64,000 bases of DNA from Cordylochernes scorpioides (taxonomy: Eukaryota; Arthropoda; Arachnida; Pseudoscorpiones; Chernetidae). The first letter of the stretch is position 1, and each line of letters opens with the position of its first letter. Both the position numbers and the translations under genes were made by a program. The DNA is taken from contig CP092869.1 in NCBI GenBank assembly GCA_030710605.1, forward strand, positions 7,521,866 to 7,585,865, written 5' to 3'. Shown one piece after another: positions 54,953-64,000 of this stretch. A model generated the notes under the pieces. It saw only the letters and a list, made by a program, of their open reading frames with translations, was not told the origin of the DNA and did not search any database.

Positions 54953-55312
54953 ATACTAAACGGGTGACCCGGGCTTCGCCCCGGGATTGACCCGTGTGCA
55001 TATCTACCCGAGTGATATATATTTAGATACTATTTTTTTTATAATTGTTTGTTATTAGCATTACCTATTTGTTTGCATCAGCATAATTTAATCTAATCTT
55101 TGATAGAGGGCGCTGTTCGTGAGCTAAGTAGAATAATTTGAATATAGAATTTTAATAATTGATTCATATATTTTTTAAAATAGCCTATCGTCTTCCCCGT
55201 ATTTTTTACCTATGTATGGAAATTTTGGTTTGAAGTAGTGAACTACTGCGAATTTGTATACCGGACATACAAACAAACAAACATACAAACGTTGATTTTT
55301 ATATATATAGAT
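54953..55312 (+). mobile_element. CCCGGG-family retroposon, insertion only in copy B
   Basis: Starts ACTAAACGGGTGACCCGGGC (hairpin CCCGGGCTTCGCCCCGGG) and ends with the family 3' region GTATACCGGACATACAAAC...TTTTTATATATATAG. Copy A reads continuously TATGTATATAATATATTTTA near 22,750. Confidence 0.75.
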
Positions 55313-55427
55313 ATTTTATAGACAGATTCTGATAAATATTTGAAATATTTCGGATAAAGATTTGTATATCTTGAAAGTTTTAACTAGTGCATTTACAATT
55401 CGAGTTTAATAAAAAAAAATTATTATA

Positions 55428-55590
55428 AAATAAATAAAGCTTCCAAGGCTAAGTTTCTGGTACAACTTTTCATTTTCAAGCTTTCGGACTTGTCAGTGCT
55501 TCAACGGGAGTATCACGTTATTAAGCTTGAAAATAAAAGGTTGAACAAGAAACTTAGCCCTGAAAGCTTTATTTATTTTATAACATTATA
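55428..55590. mobile_element. Palindromic element, copy B
   Basis: Counterpart of 22,874-23,036; hinge hairpin TTGAAGCACTGACAAGTCCG then AAAGC on the minus strand. Confidence 0.75.
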
Positions 55591-55964
55591 AATCATGGGA
55601 AAACGTTTATTTTTAAATTAAAGAAATGCTTTCAAAATATTATTATTAAAGATATAAGGATTTTTAAACAGAAAGTTATAGCTAAATTTAAAGCACGGAG
55701 AGAGATTAAAACATTTAAAAATGAAATCTATTTTTTCGTTGCTTAGCAGTAATAAAATATATTTCTCATTTCATTCTATAAAACTAAAGTATTTGACGAA
55801 CAAATAGTTTAAAAAATACGTTTGTATAAAATCGAAAATACGCACACACACATACTCTTTTTAATGATAATATATCTTTAAAAAATAAGAATGTACTTGT
55901 GTTAAAAATATATCAGAAAGGTATGTAATCTGCCTTCACTGTCCACTTATAAATAAATATCATA

Positions 55965-56662
55965 CAGTATAACTACCTCCCTGTAAAGGACAACACCTAA
56001 TTGCAGAGTCAAAGTGTCCTTTATGGAGAGGTGTCCTCTTAGCGGAGAGTTGCTACAGTAGAACCTCCCTGTAAAGGGCAACACCTAATTGCAGAGTCAA
56101 AGTGTCCTTTATGGAGAGGTGTCCTCTTACCGGAGAGTTGCTACAGTAGAACCTCCCTGTAAAGGACAACACCTAATTGCAGAGTCAAAGTGTCCTTTAT
56201 GGAGAGGTGTCCTCTTAGCGGAGAGTTGCTACAGTAGAACCTCCCTGTAAAGGACAACACCTAATTGCAGAGATAAAGTGCCCTTTATGGAGAGGTGTCC
56301 TCTCATCGGAGAGTTGCTACAGTAGAACCTCCCTGTAAAGACACCTAATTACAGAGCCAAAGTGTCCTTTATGGAGAGGTGTCCTCTTGCATGAGAGTTG
56401 CTACAGTAGAACCTCCCTGTAAAGGACACCTAATTGCAGAGCCAAAGTGTCCTTTATAGAGAGGTGTCCTTTTATCGGAGAGTTGCTACAGTAGAACCTC
56501 CCTGTAAAGACACCTAATTGCAGAGATAAAGCGCCCTTTATGGAGAGATGTTCTCTTACCAGAGAGTTACTAAATTATAAAAATGGTAATTTTGCAAATG
56601 AAAACTGTACTTTGTAGAGAGGTGTCCGCTAGTGGGGTGTCCGCTAAAGGGAGGTTCTACTG
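55965..56662. mobile_element. Second expanded TIR element, copy B
   Basis: Counterpart of 24,079-25,352: about seven units of ~90 bp between CAGTATAACTACCTCCCTG and GGGAGGTTCTACTG. Confidence 0.8.
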
Positions 56663-56736
56663 AATATATCAATTATTAATATTATTGCTTTTGCGCGACA
56701 CCTGTTATGAGAAATTTTGTATGGTAGAGATTAAAC

Positions 56737-56786
56737 TGGCGAAACCGCTGGGAGGGTTTACTATTGATGAGCCAGGCCCATTCCAT
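56737..56786 (+). other. Covarying pseudoknot-like motif (copy 10)
   Basis: CTGGC, GAAACCGCT, GGGAGGG, TTTACTATTGATGA, GCCAG, G, CCCATTCC. Confidence 0.45.
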
Positions 56787-56876
56787 TATTTTATCATTGC
56801 GGTAAGGGTATAAAATTGATTTATTTTTGAAAGAATCATACGAGTCAAAAATAATTCTAATTTATAATATCAATTA

Positions 56877-57155
56877 CACCTATCCCCCGATTTACACGGT
56901 AGATACGTTCCTGAGAAAAACGCGTAAATCAGGGGATAGGTGTACACAGAAATAAAAATAAAATGCATTGACAGGTTAAAATATGTAGTCAGCACATAAG
57001 CTCGGGATTCCTCGTGAGATGTGTACACAGCGCATGTGTTCAATCACAGTAGCATTTAGTATAGTGCGATAAAACAAAAAAAAAAAACTTATTTGGAAAA
57101 CCGTGTAAAAGCGAAAACGTGTAAAACAAGTACCGTGTAAATCGGGGGATAGGTG
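56877..57155. mobile_element. pogo-like CACCTATCCCCC MITE, copy B
   Basis: Counterpart of 25,565-25,842; TIRs CACCTATCCCCCGATTTACA and TGTAAATCGGGGGATAGGTG, TA flanks. Confidence 0.85.
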
Positions 57156-57565
57156 TATTCCCATAATATCCATCGAAAAATTAAGTTAACTAGTGACGTT
57201 AACTATTAATATTATCTATAAATTGATAAATAGTTAGCGAACACACGGTGAGTCCCAAGAAAGGAATGTTGCTAAACAAAAAATACCAATCAATGGAGAT
57301 TAAAGCTGAAATAAATTACTATAACAAATTAAACTCCTGTTTTTTCACCATTCCAGAAATGATAAACAGATATAATTAATCATTTGTGTTTTTGTATTGT
57401 TTAAATAATGGTTTAACTGGGGAGAAGTTAATTTGTTGGAATTCTATTTATTGGGATGTGAGAGATAAACTAAACGTTGTAGAGGGAATAACTGAGTTAT
57501 ATATCAAACTCTTTCGCCATCTATCGGCGAAATTAGTGGGAATAGCTACTATTCATAACTACTAC

Positions 57566-57886
57566 TGTGAAGTAATGGAGATCCACTTCGGGACGTCGGA
57601 CATGCAACGGCTCGGGTGACTGTAAACAAACAAGCCCCAGCTGCGCCAGCCGGCATTAAAGGGAGGCGAGCACGGCGTCGTTTTCTAACCAGTTGGGTGT
57701 TTTCCTCTTTCCTCTTAACATGTTTTAAATAAAGTTAGTTTGAAGGAGACTTTTACCCTCTCCTTTCTGCTATTTAGTGATCTGATTTAAATCCTTACAA
57801 CAGCCCACAAAAGAATCATCACTGCGAATTCTTCTACCGAACTCGCATCAGTGTTTTGTGGAACGATTAACAGAATTTTCTTCACA
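57566..57886 (+). mobile_element. Solo LTR-like insertion, GC-richer, copy B only
   Basis: Begins TGTGAAGTAATGG and ends TTCTTCACA, with AATAAAG near 57,731. Flanks ACTAC / ACTAA are an imperfect 5-bp duplication. Copy A is continuous (ACTACTATAATTACTAA near 26,245). TG...CA ends and a poly(A) signal fit a solo LTR of an otherwise unseen family. Confidence 0.6.
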
Positions 57887-57966
57887 ACTAATATAATTAG
57901 TAACTTAGCAGGACACTTAAGATAATATATGTTCTGAGCCCTTGAATATACTACATAGTAATATAT

Positions 57967-58142
57967 TGTAACAAAGTATTTATTATTTTATTAGCAGAGT
58001 ATTATTTTTTGTTTATATTTTGTTATACTCTGTACATTTCCTTCTTTTGCTTATCTTTTGTTTATCACTCATAGTTTGTTCTTGCCTGAAATAAATTGCT
58101 GTGTCATCCCGAAGTTGTACTTCTCTAATTTTCCACGTGGCA
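57967..58142 (+). mobile_element. Solo LTR (TGTAACA...CACGTGGCA)
   Basis: 176 bp flanked by ATAT (57,963-57,966; 58,143-58,146). Contains GAAATAAATTG. Uninterrupted counterpart of 26,325-26,981. Confidence 0.7.
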
Positions 58143-58321
58143 ATATATTTATCGATCTGATCCGAGTATGAATTCACTTTTGTATTATCTCTTCACATTG
58201 TAATAAAACGTTAGCAGAAATCATTTATAAGTTCTTTTTAACCATTCCATCTCCTATTTGACGTTTTAAAACAGGTTTTTCTGCATTTGCATATATATTT
58301 TAAAGCCATGAGACCTTAATA

Positions 58322-58433
58322 CAGTAATCCCTCGTTAAGACGAACTCAACGGGAGAACGAAATACCCTTTTCGTCTTAAAAGAATATATACCGAATTCGT
58401 ATAATCCGAGTTCGTGATAACGAGGGATTACTG
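58322..58433. mobile_element. 112-bp pogo-like MITE, copy B only
   Basis: TIRs CAGTAATCCCTCGTTAAGAC and GATAACGAGGGATTACTG flanked by TA. Copy A has CTTAATATGAAG at the site (near 27,163). Confidence 0.9.
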
Positions 58434-58800
58434 TATAAAGTATTATATGGCAATAAGTTAGACGATGTTATTTAACATCTCTCTATTAAACTCCGGTATG
58501 AAAAAAAAAAAGAACTTAAAGTGTTCCAAGTACTTGATGCATCCTGACCTCATTCTCACAGTACTTAATGGCTGAGAGGGACATATGAAAAGAGAATCAG
58601 CTAAGTGTGTCTTATAGAATAATATTTAAATGTTTGGCATTGAATTTCTTTTATTTGGAAATAGTAAATATGTTTATTCAAAATATTAACCCATTTCTAT
58701 ATAAAATTATATAAATTTAAATGTAATTTTAACGGATTTTATATTAATTTGTTTTAAAATGGACCCTTGAAATTTCACTATTACGAAGTTTTACATTATA

Positions 58801-59436
58801 TACACTCATACACAATACCTAAGGAAGTTGTACCTTTTAACATGTATTTCGGGATTCAGACAATAACTCTGAAATATACACTCATAGACAAAACTTGAGA
58901 AGGTATACCTTTTAGCATGTATATCGGGATTCAGACAATAACTCTGAAAGATATTACAGTTACCTTTATTTAAGACATACGAGATAACCAATATACACTC
59001 ATGGACAAAACTTAAGGAAGTTGTACCTTTTAACATGTATATCGGGATTCAGACAATACCACTGAAAGATATTACAGTAACCTTTATTGAAGACACACGA
59101 GATAACCAATATACACTCGTGGACAAAATTAAGAAAGTTGTACCTTTTAGAATGTATATCAGGATTCAGACAATAACTCTAAAAGATATTACAGTGACCT
59201 TTATTGAAGACACACAGGATAAACAATATACACTCGTGGACAAAATTAAGGAAGTTGTACCTTTTAGAGTGTATATCAGGATTCAGACAATAACTCTAAA
59301 AGATATTACAGTGATCTTTATTGTAGACACACGAGATAACCAAGTGTGAATAAAATTGCCTCTGTCTTCTTAAAGAAACAAACTACAGATGATATAAACG
59401 ACTTTACACTTCCTTAAGTTTTGTTCATTAGTGTAC
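58801..59436. mobile_element. Tc1-like element with 118-bp tandem array, copy B
   Basis: Counterpart of 27,523-28,396 with fewer units; edges ACACTCATACACAATACC and GTTTTGTTCATTAGTGT. Confidence 0.75.
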
Positions 59437-59935
59437 GTATACATTTTCCTTTGGTATAGATCTTTAAAATTGAGAAAACAACAAAAGTTAATAATATCTA
59501 ATAGGCTAAAATATACAAGTATATATCCCAATATAATATTCCACCTAAGAAGGTAGCTAAGATATGATTAGGAAGAAAAGAACTACGATAACATGATGAT
59601 CATTACTGTCTTCTGATATTTAAAAAAAAATCCAGAAAAATCTTCATTAACCTAATCGAAGATAGCATCGTTAGCGGCCGTTCATTTTTAAATTTCCACA
59701 TTCCATGAGATGGTTGGGTAATAGTCAAATTTCGTTTTTCAGCAAAATACCTAATTCTGAAATATCTTCTGCTAATCAATATTGTATTTTTAAATTTATT
59801 TATCAACCAGTCGCGATATTGAAATATTTACAACTATTACAGAGAAAAAGAAACGAACCAACAAACATATTATAACTTGAAAAACCGAAAGAAAAAAATA
59901 TAAAGATGAAAAGATCAGGTGTTGAAATCAATATT

Positions 59936-60116
59936 AAAAATGGCATATCCTGACCAGGACCAGGATTCGTGGATGGCTTTTCTTTATTTATCAAGAAATT
60001 GGGTTAGCCAAATATCAGGGAACATGCTAAATCAATGTTTAGTTGATTTCTGTTCCACCAGATGGCGCTCTGCCTTCTGTAAAGCACATGTGCTCCTGGT
60101 CAGGACATGCCATTTT
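59936..60116. mobile_element. ATGGCGC-family foldback MITE, copy B
   Basis: Counterpart of 28,911-29,091. Confidence 0.75.
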
Positions 60117-60213
60117 AATATATTATAACTTTTATAATTAAATATTTACAGTTTTACATGTTTTTGAAAATAGAGCAATCCATAAATAAATCTTTAAATA
60201 AAAAGGCATATAT

Positions 60214-60409
60214 TGGATCAAAATGTCATTTATTTTTACCAATATTTCAGTTAGCTGAACGCCAACCTTTATCAAAGTATTATAACAATTTAAAGTGTGT
60301 CAACACACTAAAGTTTAAAGCCGACACACTTTAAGATGTTATAATATCTTGATAAATGTTGGCGTTCAGCCAACTGAAATATTGGTAAAAATAAATGACA
60401 TTTTGATTC
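60214..60409. mobile_element. TTGATAA-hairpin palindrome, copy B
   Basis: Counterpart of 29,183-29,377. Confidence 0.7.
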
Positions 60410-60444
60410 AATATATGCCTTTTTATTTAAAGTTTTCATGTATT

Positions 60445-60690
60445 AATCGACAGAGTTCATGGAATTTATATAGACAAAGTGGCTGATGTAAGAGAGTTAA
60501 ATCATTTAGATCAGGGAACAATCTCACTTCTGTAAAGTTCGGACAGTCATAGATAAGGTGAAGTGCATTTTGTTCAGTTTCTCCGCAGGAACAGTTTGGT
60601 GTTTCTGATAGACCTCTTTTATGTAAATATTTCTGGAATATTTCCGTAAAAAATTGACTGACTATATAAAATTTGATGGAACTGTAACCA
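60445..60690 (-). pseudogene. Non-LTR ORF2 C-terminus, copy B
   Basis: Counterpart of 29,413-29,664; keeps NCSCGETEQNALHLIYDC, the better knuckle. Small deletions break the end. Confidence 0.6.
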
Positions 60691-60770
60691 ATATTGTATT
60701 AGTAAATAATTCGCTTGTTAGATAGTTCTATGATAAGTCACAATTTGGATTATAGATTATAAACACAAGG

Positions 60771-61046
60771 CAATAAGACCTAATTCAAATAAATAAATAG
60801 TGTGTGACATTTCGGTAATAACGCTGTTACCATCTTCAGACAAAAGTATTGAATGAGAAATTTTACCACAGCGTGTTTTAAATAGTTACTGTTATCAAGT
60901 GTGTAGTGCAAAACACACTCGATAACTATTTAAGACATGCTGTGGTAAAATTTCTCATTCAGTACTTTTGTCTGAAGATGGTAACAATGCTGTTACTGAA
61001 ACGTCACACACTATTTATTTGGATTTGGTCTTATTACTTTGTGTTT
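60771..61046. mobile_element. CTGAAGA-hairpin palindrome, copy B
   Basis: Counterpart of 29,734-30,019. The left-arm hairpin reads, on the minus strand, CTGAAGATGGTAACAGCG then TTATTACCGAAATGTC. Confidence 0.75.
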
Positions 61047-61159
61047 AGATAGTTCTAGTAGAGTTGTCAACATGTCATCCCAATTCCATTTGTAGTATTT
61101 CTTATCAATTACCTTAAAATATCAGACACCTCGAAGGATAAGACTTTATTTAGACAACT

Positions 61160-61336
61160 TGTAGCGATGTAGTTATTATTTTATTAACAGAGTATCATTT
61201 TTTTTATGTTTATATTTTGTTACTCTGAAAACTTCCCTCATTGATTATCTTTTCTTTATCATTCATAGTTTGTTCCTGTCTTAAATAAATTGCTGTGTCA
61301 TCCTGAAGTTTGTCTTTCCTAATTTTCCACGTGGCA
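61160..61336 (+). mobile_element. Solo LTR, intact counterpart of 30,134-30,798
   Basis: TGTAGCGATGTAG...CACGTGGCA without the hammerhead element; contains TCATTCATAGTTTGTTCC, the empty target. Confidence 0.7.
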
Positions 61337-61407
61337 ATATAACCAAACTTCAGCGCACACACACCTTATATATATCCTTTCATATATTTACATACTCTTT
61401 CTTTTGT

Positions 61408-61860
61408 TTCATGCAAAATTTACATATTTACAGGGTTTTGTTTCTTTAAAAAGAGAACAAATCGGCATATGGAATCACTATTCCATCCAATTAATCCTAT
61501 ACTCTCTTTTTCTTTATGACGGGAAATATCGTACAGGATTCTAAATTCACCTAGCATGCTCCCAAGCTATGTCTTGATAAAGGAGGCAGAAAGTGACTGA
61601 AACGTCGGGTGAAGGTATAGACTTGAATGAATCTTTTTATGCTTATCTCTTTGGTAAACTTGACGATTGAAGAAAATGTGTTCTTTTATAGAAGAGTTTG
61701 TTGTAGCTGATTAGACAGTTGTGTTAAATTTCATTTTTATGACAATATTTGTATTTTATACTATTAATTTTTTTTTAAATTATTTTTGAAGGATTCTAAA
61801 TCTGCATGAATTTACTAGCTTTTTATATACAAACAAAACAACAACAAAAAAGCCTTTATT
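61408..61860. other. Unique flank with one hairpin
   Basis: At 61,574-61,607 CTTGATAAAGGAGGCAG, GTGACT and GAAACGTCGG resemble the TGAAG/GAAAC hairpin class but pair poorly. Nothing else recognised. Confidence 0.4.
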
Positions 61861-61893
61861 TAGGGCCACTCGCCCTATACAGGATTCGCCAGT

Positions 61894-62157
61894 TCACAAG
61901 GGATAGGGAGAACACTGTGAGGCCTTTTTCCGGGATATAGTCTTGTGGAATCCAAATATCGCCATCGCTATATACCTATTCTTTGATATTTCATTAATCA
62001 GTGCCGGAAATGAAGGACAAAGTTGCCCCGTTTTATCATTTAGTTTTCGTCTTTCCTCAGACAGAGCAGCACAGTCAAATATGTAATGCAACATCTCCGT
62101 TGTTATTCCTGATCCACAGAAAGTGCATTTCAGGTCTTCACGCCTCAATAAAATCAA
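61894..62157 (-). pseudogene. Non-LTR retrotransposon ORF2 C-terminus
   Basis: The frame starts inside a protein (LLRREDLKCTFCGSGITTEM) and contains C-X2-C-X9-H-X4-C (CTFC...LHYIFDC), then ALSEERRKLN and a terminal ISRKKASQCSPYPL-stop. The knuckle after the RNase H region is typical of CR1/Jockey-type LINEs. On the minus strand the 3' UTR has AATAAA and a GTTGTTGTTTTG end. A second LINE-like fragment lies upstream, with RT missing between them. Confidence 0.6.
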
Positions 62158-62409
62158 ATGGTGTTCTCTGAAAAAAATTGAAAGGGTTCTAAATTGTGCA
62201 ATTAATCTGATGATAGGAAAAGGGAGTTCCGTTAAGAAGTATTCTTCGGTGGTAAAGGTTGTATATATGAGCTTTTTATATACATGTTATCGATGTATGC
62301 CATTTAAAATTATTTCAAATTGCAAATCCCAATATTTATACCTATAAACCACGGTTTTATACTTACGGCAATCATCAGTACATGGTTAGCTTCGATTTCA
62401 TAACATCCT

Positions 62410-62652
62410 AAACATGTAGAGTTATTATATATCGGTCGAATTTGTCAAAATGGCTCAATTTGGTGATGGCATAATCCCAATTTTGACTGGGTAAATCGTA
62501 TTTTACGATGAGGCATCCATTGGCGAAAAAGAAACATTCTTTCTTTAAAAGTACAGAAACGCCTTCAACAGCTCTTCCCTGTAAAGCTGATTCAGCGAAG
62601 TCAAGGCAACAATTTCCGAAAAGATCTGTTTGAACACATCCAATCTAGCATT
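62410..62652 (-). pseudogene. Possible LINE endonuclease fragment
   Basis: An ~80-codon open frame reads GCVQTDLFGNCC, then GRAVEGVSVLLKKE and GCLIVKYDLPSQNWDY. The GR..(E/G)GV.VLLK phrase resembles the middle of apurinic-type endonucleases of non-LTR elements. It has stops at both ends. With the C-terminal fragment at 61,894 on the same strand it may be one internally deleted LINE. Confidence 0.4.
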
Positions 62653-62699
62653 AAGACATATACGTATAATTAATTACATATGCACCATCTACTATGTAT

Positions 62700-63512
62700 A
62701 TTTGCAATTCCTAACCTGCAACCCCAAAACACATTATTGACTATTGACTCATCCATTGATGAGCTCTACCCATCCCCAGCAGACACCATCAACAAGCTCT
62801 ACAAGCTTTATACCCTGATATGATTGAGTGGAGATAAGAAAGAAGAAGAGACACATCCCCATCAGACACCATCAACAAGCTCTACAAGCTTGATGCCCTG
62901 ATATGATTGTTTAGTGGAGATAAGAAAGAAGAGGAGACTCATCCCCAGCAGACACCATCAACAAGCACTACAAGCTTGATACCCTAATATGATTGAGTGG
63001 AGATAAGAAAGAAGAAGAGACTCATCCCTAGCAGACACCATCAACAAGCTCTACAAGCTTGATACCCTGATATGATTGAGTGGAGATAAGAAAGAAGAAG
63101 AGACACATCCCCAGCAGACACCATCAACAAGCTCTACAAATCTGATACTCTGATATGATTTAGTGAAGATTAGAAAGAAGAAGATACACATCCCCAGCAG
63201 ACACCATCAAAAAGCTCTGAAAGCTTGATACCCTAATATAATTGAGTGGAGATAAGAAAGAAGAAGAGACTCATCCCCAGCAGACACCATCAACAAGATC
63301 TGAAAGCTTGATACCCTGATATAATTGATTGGAGATAAGAAAGAAGAAGAGACTCATCCCCAGCAGACACCATCAACAAGATCTGAAAGCTTGATACCCT
63401 GATATAATTGAGTAGAGATAAGAAAGAAGAGGAGACTCATTCCCAGCAGACACCATCAACAAGCTCTACAAGATTGATACACTGATATGATTGAGTAGAG
63501 ATAAGAAAGAAG
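62700..63512 (+). repeat. 83-bp tandem array made of a LINE 3' tail
   Basis: AGCAGACACCATCAACAAGC recurs at 62,778, 62,861 (variant), 62,947, 63,030, 63,113, 63,196, 63,279, 63,362 and 63,445, an 83-bp period, nine units. The first unit extends left to ACCTGCAACCCC and CATTATTGACT, matching the LINE C-terminus at 52,850. Each unit encodes the SPADTIN-like end, a stop and the purine tail GATAAGAAAGAAGAAGAG. Confidence 0.85.
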
Positions 63513-64000
63513 ACTGTATTTTCTAAAAAGATTCTGCATCCTTTTATCTTCATTTTCAAGGAAAAACGCTTCTTTCGAGCGAACATGGATAAACATTTTC
63601 AAAGAAAATATTATAAGGACTTATTGACTTTCTTTTCTGCTTGTATTTCAAAAATATTCTATAGATAAACCATTCCCATTATCCAGTTCCGACACTCATA
63701 CACTATACTGAAAGATGGCAAAATTAAATAAAGTGAGGTTATCTCAGGAAGCTGTAATAACATCACCTCAGTGGCTTCCACCAAGAAACGCCGAGTGGAC
63801 AAAATTTCAGCAACTTCTTTTTATCAAACTGGGAAGTCAGCGTTACGTGCCAATTTCCTGGAATGTACTTCTTGAAAAATTTTGTTTACTTATTTCCTGA
63901 TACCTTGTATGTAACTGGGTGCATAACGTTTTTAAATATATCGATACCAATTTTATCATTTTTTGAATAGAATAACTCAATTTTATTAATATTTATTCAA
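63513..64000. other. Unique end; one unrecognised ORF
   Basis: A 61-codon frame at 63,715-63,900 (+) starts MAKLNKVRLSQEAV and contains SPQWLPPRNAEWTKFQQLLF. Its composition is more protein-like than its surroundings, but I recognise no family and no neighbour supports it. It could be an exon or relic. Confidence 0.25.

Larger units (their letters stand above)
34213..61407 (+). repeat. Segmental copy B (homologous to 2,938-30,867)
   Basis: See copy A. Its left edge is cut by the gap in the middle of the CAGTTAAACC MITE (34,213-34,366). B-specific insertions: 34,592-35,539, 36,626-36,807, 38,219-41,184, 50,025-50,196, 54,953-55,312, 57,566-57,886 and 58,322-58,433. Confidence 0.9.

Noticed and set aside
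56976..57173. 65-codon ORF on the minus strand
   Set aside because: Lies inside the CACCTATCCCCC MITE; the copy-A version is not maintained as a longer frame.

Overview
This is an AT-rich, intron-poor stretch of animal nuclear DNA that consists almost entirely of mobile elements, foldback elements and satellite arrays. I found no host protein-coding gene that I can support. An arthropod is the most likely source, with moderate confidence: there is a Ty3/Gypsy element with a tRNA-Ser primer site and an ATAT target (as in the insect 17.6/297 group), a GIY-YIG Penelope-like element, non-LTR retrotransposon tails, many pogo/Tc1-type TIR elements, and a tRNA-Gly(GCC) of standard animal sequence. 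I cannot name the species.

Layout. The window is dominated by two homologous copies of one ~27-28 kb segment in the same orientation: copy A (about 2,938-30,867) and copy B (about 34,213-61,407). Copy B starts exactly at the end of a 100-N assembly gap (34,113-34,212). The copies share order throughout: tRNA-Leu/tRNA-Phe relic, CACC-TIR element, 113-bp satellite, LINE tails, tandemly expanded TIR elements, Tc1-like tandem element and large palindromes. They differ mainly by insertions. A alone carries a Penelope fragment (5.3-6.2 kb), several short retroposons and ribozyme-bearing elements at 21.5, 26.3 and 30.2 kb. B alone carries a 2,966-bp LTR retrotransposon (38,219-41,184), a Tigger-like element (34,592-35,539), solo LTRs and another ribozyme-bearing element (50.0 kb). 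Flanks are 1-2,937 (AT-rich tandem repeat, tRNA-Gly), 30,868-34,112 (LINE RNase H relic) and 61,408-64,000 (LINE fragments and an 83-bp array).

Most interesting content. Two unrelated families of short palindromic elements carry a hammerhead-type self-cleaving ribozyme. In the best copies (30,391-30,432 on the minus strand; 53,647-53,690 on the plus strand) the CUGANGA and GAAA cores, stem I, the GUC cleavage site and a very short palindromic stem III are all present. This is the architecture described for Penelope-like elements and animal retrozymes. Insertions of one family have 12-13-bp target-site duplications and one is a head-to-tail 338-bp partial dimer. A Penelope-like element with a GIY-YIG endonuclease domain lies in the same window, so a parasite/helper relationship is plausible but unproven.

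Other notable items are a Ty3/Gypsy element whose reverse transcriptase and RNase H are replaced by a polyglutamine tract although its integrase is intact and its LTRs differ at only two positions; TIR transposons that have expanded internally into tandem arrays; and a ~50-nt covarying pseudoknot-like motif found about ten times.
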